This document shows positions 61,549-64,000 of a stretch of 64,000 bases of DNA, one piece after another; within the stretch, counting starts at the first letter, position 1, and each line of letters starts with the position of its first letter. Source of the stretch: Tenacibaculum sp. MAR_2009_124 (GTDB lineage: Bacteria > Bacteroidota > Bacteroidia > Flavobacteriales > Flavobacteriaceae); the NCBI RefSeq assembly GCF_900105455.1, contig NZ_FNSF01000005.1:682001-746000 (forward strand), in the 5' to 3' direction. The notes beneath the pieces were generated by a model. It did not search any database. It was not told where the DNA came from and saw only the letters and a program-made list of their open reading frames with translations. The position numbers and the translations under genes were made by a program.

Positions 61549-64000
61549 CTATTTAACTATCAATTTTTGAGAAATTCCATTTACATATATGATATAAACT
61601 CCTTCTTCTATTCCAGCCATGTCTACTTTTATATTTCCTGAATTAAAAGGTGATGCTTCTCTATTATTTTTCAATAAAACATTTCCTGATAAATCTAAAA
61701 TTTCGATTTTTAATTGCTCTCCTTTTTCATTTTTCACATTAATATTTAACGTATTATTAGTAACAGGGTTCGGTGCCACCTTATAAGAAAAAATCGAGGA
61801 ATTTGTATTTGAGCATGGCCCCAAATTAGTCCAATATCCAAATGTTGGCGACCACCATACAGTGATTTGTGCTTCCCAAATACTTCCGTTAAAAATAACT
61901 TTATCTCCTTTTTGGTAAAATACACCACTTTGATAATCAAGTATACCATTACAACCACCACCACTACTTTCAGTAGTAAAACTAATAATATTAGAGAATG
62001 GAGCCTTCTTACCATTAGAACATATATAAGTAACTCTAACATCATATTCTGTAGCTTCCTCTAAGCTATCAATAGAGTACCTTGTTCCTAATAAATTAAC
62101 TGAAGTATAAGTTCCTGAAGAAGCTTTTTTGTATTGAAGTTCATATGCCTCGATTCCTGTCACTGATGACCACGTAATTTGAGCACCAGTTTTTGTTATG
62201 TTTGAAGCATGAACATTTGACACAGCATCACAACTAGGAGTGTCATCTGTTAGTGTAGTAAAAGTAATTACTTCTGAATATGGAGAATCAGTTCGCAACG
62301 AATTTACCGAACCTGAACAAGCACCTAAGTCATTCCACAAGTATGAATAAACACTTCCTGTTGGAGGGATATTATAAACTCCATCGGCATTACATTCATA
62401 CTTTCTTCCATTATAAGTAACTCTATCTCCTGAATAATATATTTTTGGATATGTTTGATAAGTATCTAAACCATCACATCCTTCATCACCTCCACCTTCA
62501 CAAGTATATTTTATTCTCACATTATAGGTAGTTGAGGTATTTAAATTGTTTAATACGTTACTATTTGAGCTTACATCCATAGCTGTATATGAATTACTAC
62601 TCGCTGTTTTATATTCTAAAACATAAGCATTAATGTTCGCTTTAGCATTCCATGATATTGAAGCAGAAGATTTCGTAATATTGGAAGAATTAACCCCAGT
62701 TACAGCATCACAAGTTGGCGTGACCGTATCTTTTGTTTTGAAAGTAACTACATTTGAATAAGGAGCTAATTTGCCTTCGCATGTGTACGTTACTCTCACT
62801 TGATATGAAGTATCACTACTCAAACCAGCGAGTCCTGTTGACACTCCATTGACAGAAAGTTGTGTATAATTGCTCGATGAAGATTTCTTATACTCTAATC
62901 GATAGCTTGTTACTGAAGAAACAGAGCCCCAACCTATTCTTGCTCCTGATTCCGAAACATTCGTAACTGACAAACCTTTTACGGCATCACAATTATTAGT
63001 GCTACAACCTGACCCAGAATACTTGGCACCGATACCAACAGCATACATAGCATTGGTAGTAGCGACCAATTCACACGAATTTGCACCATATAAATCCGTA
63101 GCAGCACTAATTACCGCATTTCTTGCAGATACATAGTTTGAACTAGAGGTTAAATATCTTGTAAGTGCTCTATAAGCTACTTGTGCGGCCTTTTCAATTC
63201 CAATTCCTTTTACATTATATGAACTCCCTTTATCGTTAGTTCCTTGCTTACCTTGAGATAGTATATAAAACCAATGGTTTAGAACACCACTATTCACATG
63301 AACTCCTCCATTATCACCTGTGCCTGTATACCAATTTGTTCCTTGATAGGTATCGGGCTGTCTGTGTTGTTTTGGATTCGATAACGACCTTTGGAAAGAA
63401 ATATTCTCACCTAAAGTCCAAACATTAGAATCTAATCTATTAAACACATAATATTCAGCATAACAGCCAAAAATATCACTAAAGCCTTCATTCATGGCTC
63501 CGGACTCATTTCTATAAACTAATCCTGCCGATGTTTGTGTTACTCCATGAGCAATTTCATGACTAACTACATCAAGAGGAGTGAATGGAGAACCACTTGA
63601 GGCATTTCCGAAATATGTCCAAGACCCTACCCAAAACGCATTATTAGTTAAATTTTGTCCAGTTGCATTTACAAAAATATTCACTTTGCCCCCTGAACCA
63701 TTATATCCGTTTCTTCCGAAGTCGTCCTTAAACATATCCCAAGTTTCTTGAGCTCCCCAATAGGCAGCCATATAGTAGCCTTCGTTTCCTGATCTTCCAA
63801 ATCCATTAGGAGTATTGCTCGAAATAACAGCGCCACCTGTTGGAGGTGTATTACTAAAACCAATGTTTTTCCCATTTAAATTAGTAATTGATATATTCCT
63901 GTTTCCCGTTTGAGAAGCCAAATATCTTCCTGGCGCCCCAGAAATATCGATACTTTTTGTTCCATAAAACCCTGTTTGAGTAGAACCTCCAATAAAAACC
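61549..64000 (-). CDS. Secreted M4 (thermolysin-like) metallopeptidase, T9SS substrate, 5' end outside window
   Basis: The frame is open at the right edge, so N-terminal signal and propeptide are missing from view; ~815 residues are seen. Zinc site VVSHEIAHGVTQTS with the downstream ESGAMNEGFSDIFG, then three fibronectin-III-like domains (CDAVKGLSVTNVSESGARIG and repeats), two chitin-binding-type modules (YYSGDRVTYNGRKYE..., FYQKGDKVIFNGSIWEAQ), and a C-terminal T9SS sorting domain (YKVAPNPVTNNTLNI ... GVYIIYVNGISQKLIVK). Exported by type IX secretion and probably degrades protein on chitin-rich surfaces. Confidence 0.93.
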   Translation of the reverse strand, partial: VFIGGSTQTGFYGTKSIDISGAPGRYLASQTGNRNISITNLNGKNIGFSNTPPTGGAVISSNTPNGFGRSGNEGYYMAAYWGAQETWDMFKDDFGRNGYNGSGGKVNIFVNATGQNLTNNAFWVGSWTYFGNASSGSPFTPLDVVSHEIAHGVTQTSAGLVYRNESGAMNEGFSDIFGCYAEYYVFNRLDSNVWTLGENISFQRSLSNPKQHRQPDTYQGTNWYTGTGDNGGVHVNSGVLNHWFYILSQGKQGTNDKGSSYNVKGIGIEKAAQVAYRALTRYLTSSSNYVSARNAVISAATDLYGANSCELVATTNAMYAVGIGAKYSGSGCSTNNCDAVKGLSVTNVSESGARIGWGSVSSVTSYRLEYKKSSSSNYTQLSVNGVSTGLAGLSSDTSYQVRVTYTCEGKLAPYSNVVTFKTKDTVTPTCDAVTGVNSSNITKSSASISWNAKANINAYVLEYKTASSNSYTAMDVSSNSNVLNNLNTSTTYNVRIKYTCEGGGDEGCDGLDTYQTYPKIYYSGDRVTYNGRKYECNADGVYNIPPTGSVYSYLWNDLGACSGSVNSLRTDSPYSEVITFTTLTDDTPSCDAVSNVHASNITKTGAQITWSSVTGIEAYELQYKKASSGTYTSVNLLGTRYSIDSLEEATEYDVRVTYICSNGKKAPFSNIISFTTESSGGGCNGILDYQSGVFYQKGDKVIFNGSIWEAQITVWWSPTFGYWTNLGPCSNTNSSIFSYKVAPNPVTNNTLNINVKNEKGEQLKIEILDLSGNVLLKNNREASPFNSGNIKVDMAGIEEGVYIIYVNGISQKLIVK

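Noticed and set aside
1..64000. tRNA, rRNA, CRISPR arrays, insertion sequences
   Set aside because: None could be recognised by eye; regular short repeats found are the fibre leaders and SUKH spacers, not CRISPR.

Overview
The window is AT-rich DNA from a marine-type member of the Bacteroidota, most likely a Flavobacteriaceae species (Tenacibaculum-like is a guess). Evidence for this: the type B succinate dehydrogenase order sdhCAB, a LytS/LytTR pair, a T9SS C-terminal sorting domain on a secreted protease, XRE/S24 regulators of the flavobacterial kind, and promoters of the Bacteroidota form TTTG-N20-TAnnTTTG, which can be read directly upstream of several genes.

Left third (1-22.6 kb, all minus strand) is an accessory island that looks like part of a phage-tail-like or contractile-injection particle locus. 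In transcription order it has a 1167-aa protein of unknown role, a complete 746-aa polymorphic toxin with a C-terminal WHH (HNH/Endo VII type) nuclease tip, and then a 12-kb graveyard and arsenal of toxin C-terminal fragments and immunity genes (many SMI1/KNR4 = SUKH, an Imm22-like, a YwqK/MORN-type). Most cassettes end in their own terminator, and several are 5'-truncated, frameshifted or interrupted by a stop. After these come an endolysin, a holin, three tail-fibre-like proteins sharing one N-terminal module, a spanin-like envelope protein and the start of another gene that runs off the left edge. A divergent LexA/cI-like XRE-S24 repressor (22868-23668) sits at the head. The promoter of the toxin operon and the promoter of the lysis/fibre operon are nearly the same sequence, with an identical operator-like 10-mer in the same place of the -33/-7 spacer, so one repressor probably controls toxin synthesis, lysis and fibres together.

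Middle (22.9-42 kb) returns to ordinary chromosome: a secreted DUF6973 protein, an alpha/beta hydrolase, a sterol-desaturase family enzyme, sdhCAB, a 590-base gap that appears to encode a small RNA with its own promoter and terminator, a DUF1573 and a thioredoxin-TPR protein, a LytS/LytTR pair, an amidohydrolase, glutaminase, MarC, DUF3109 protein, dGTPase and a possible Panacea-domain toxin-antitoxin pair.

Right third (42-64 kb) carries class Ia ribonucleotide reductase (nrdA, nrdB) with thioredoxin just upstream, so that reductase and reductant are neighbours; a Crp-type regulator, a metallo-beta-lactamase fold protein, two lipoprotein peptidases (prolyl oligopeptidase, M13), a sigma factor operon, an ABC ATPase, two outer-membrane barrel proteins, a Gre-like factor, a FAD oxidase, an OmpA-type protein, an ALDH7-type aldehyde dehydrogenase, and a secreted M4 protease cut by the right edge. 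No tRNA, rRNA, CRISPR array, transposase or integrase was recognised.
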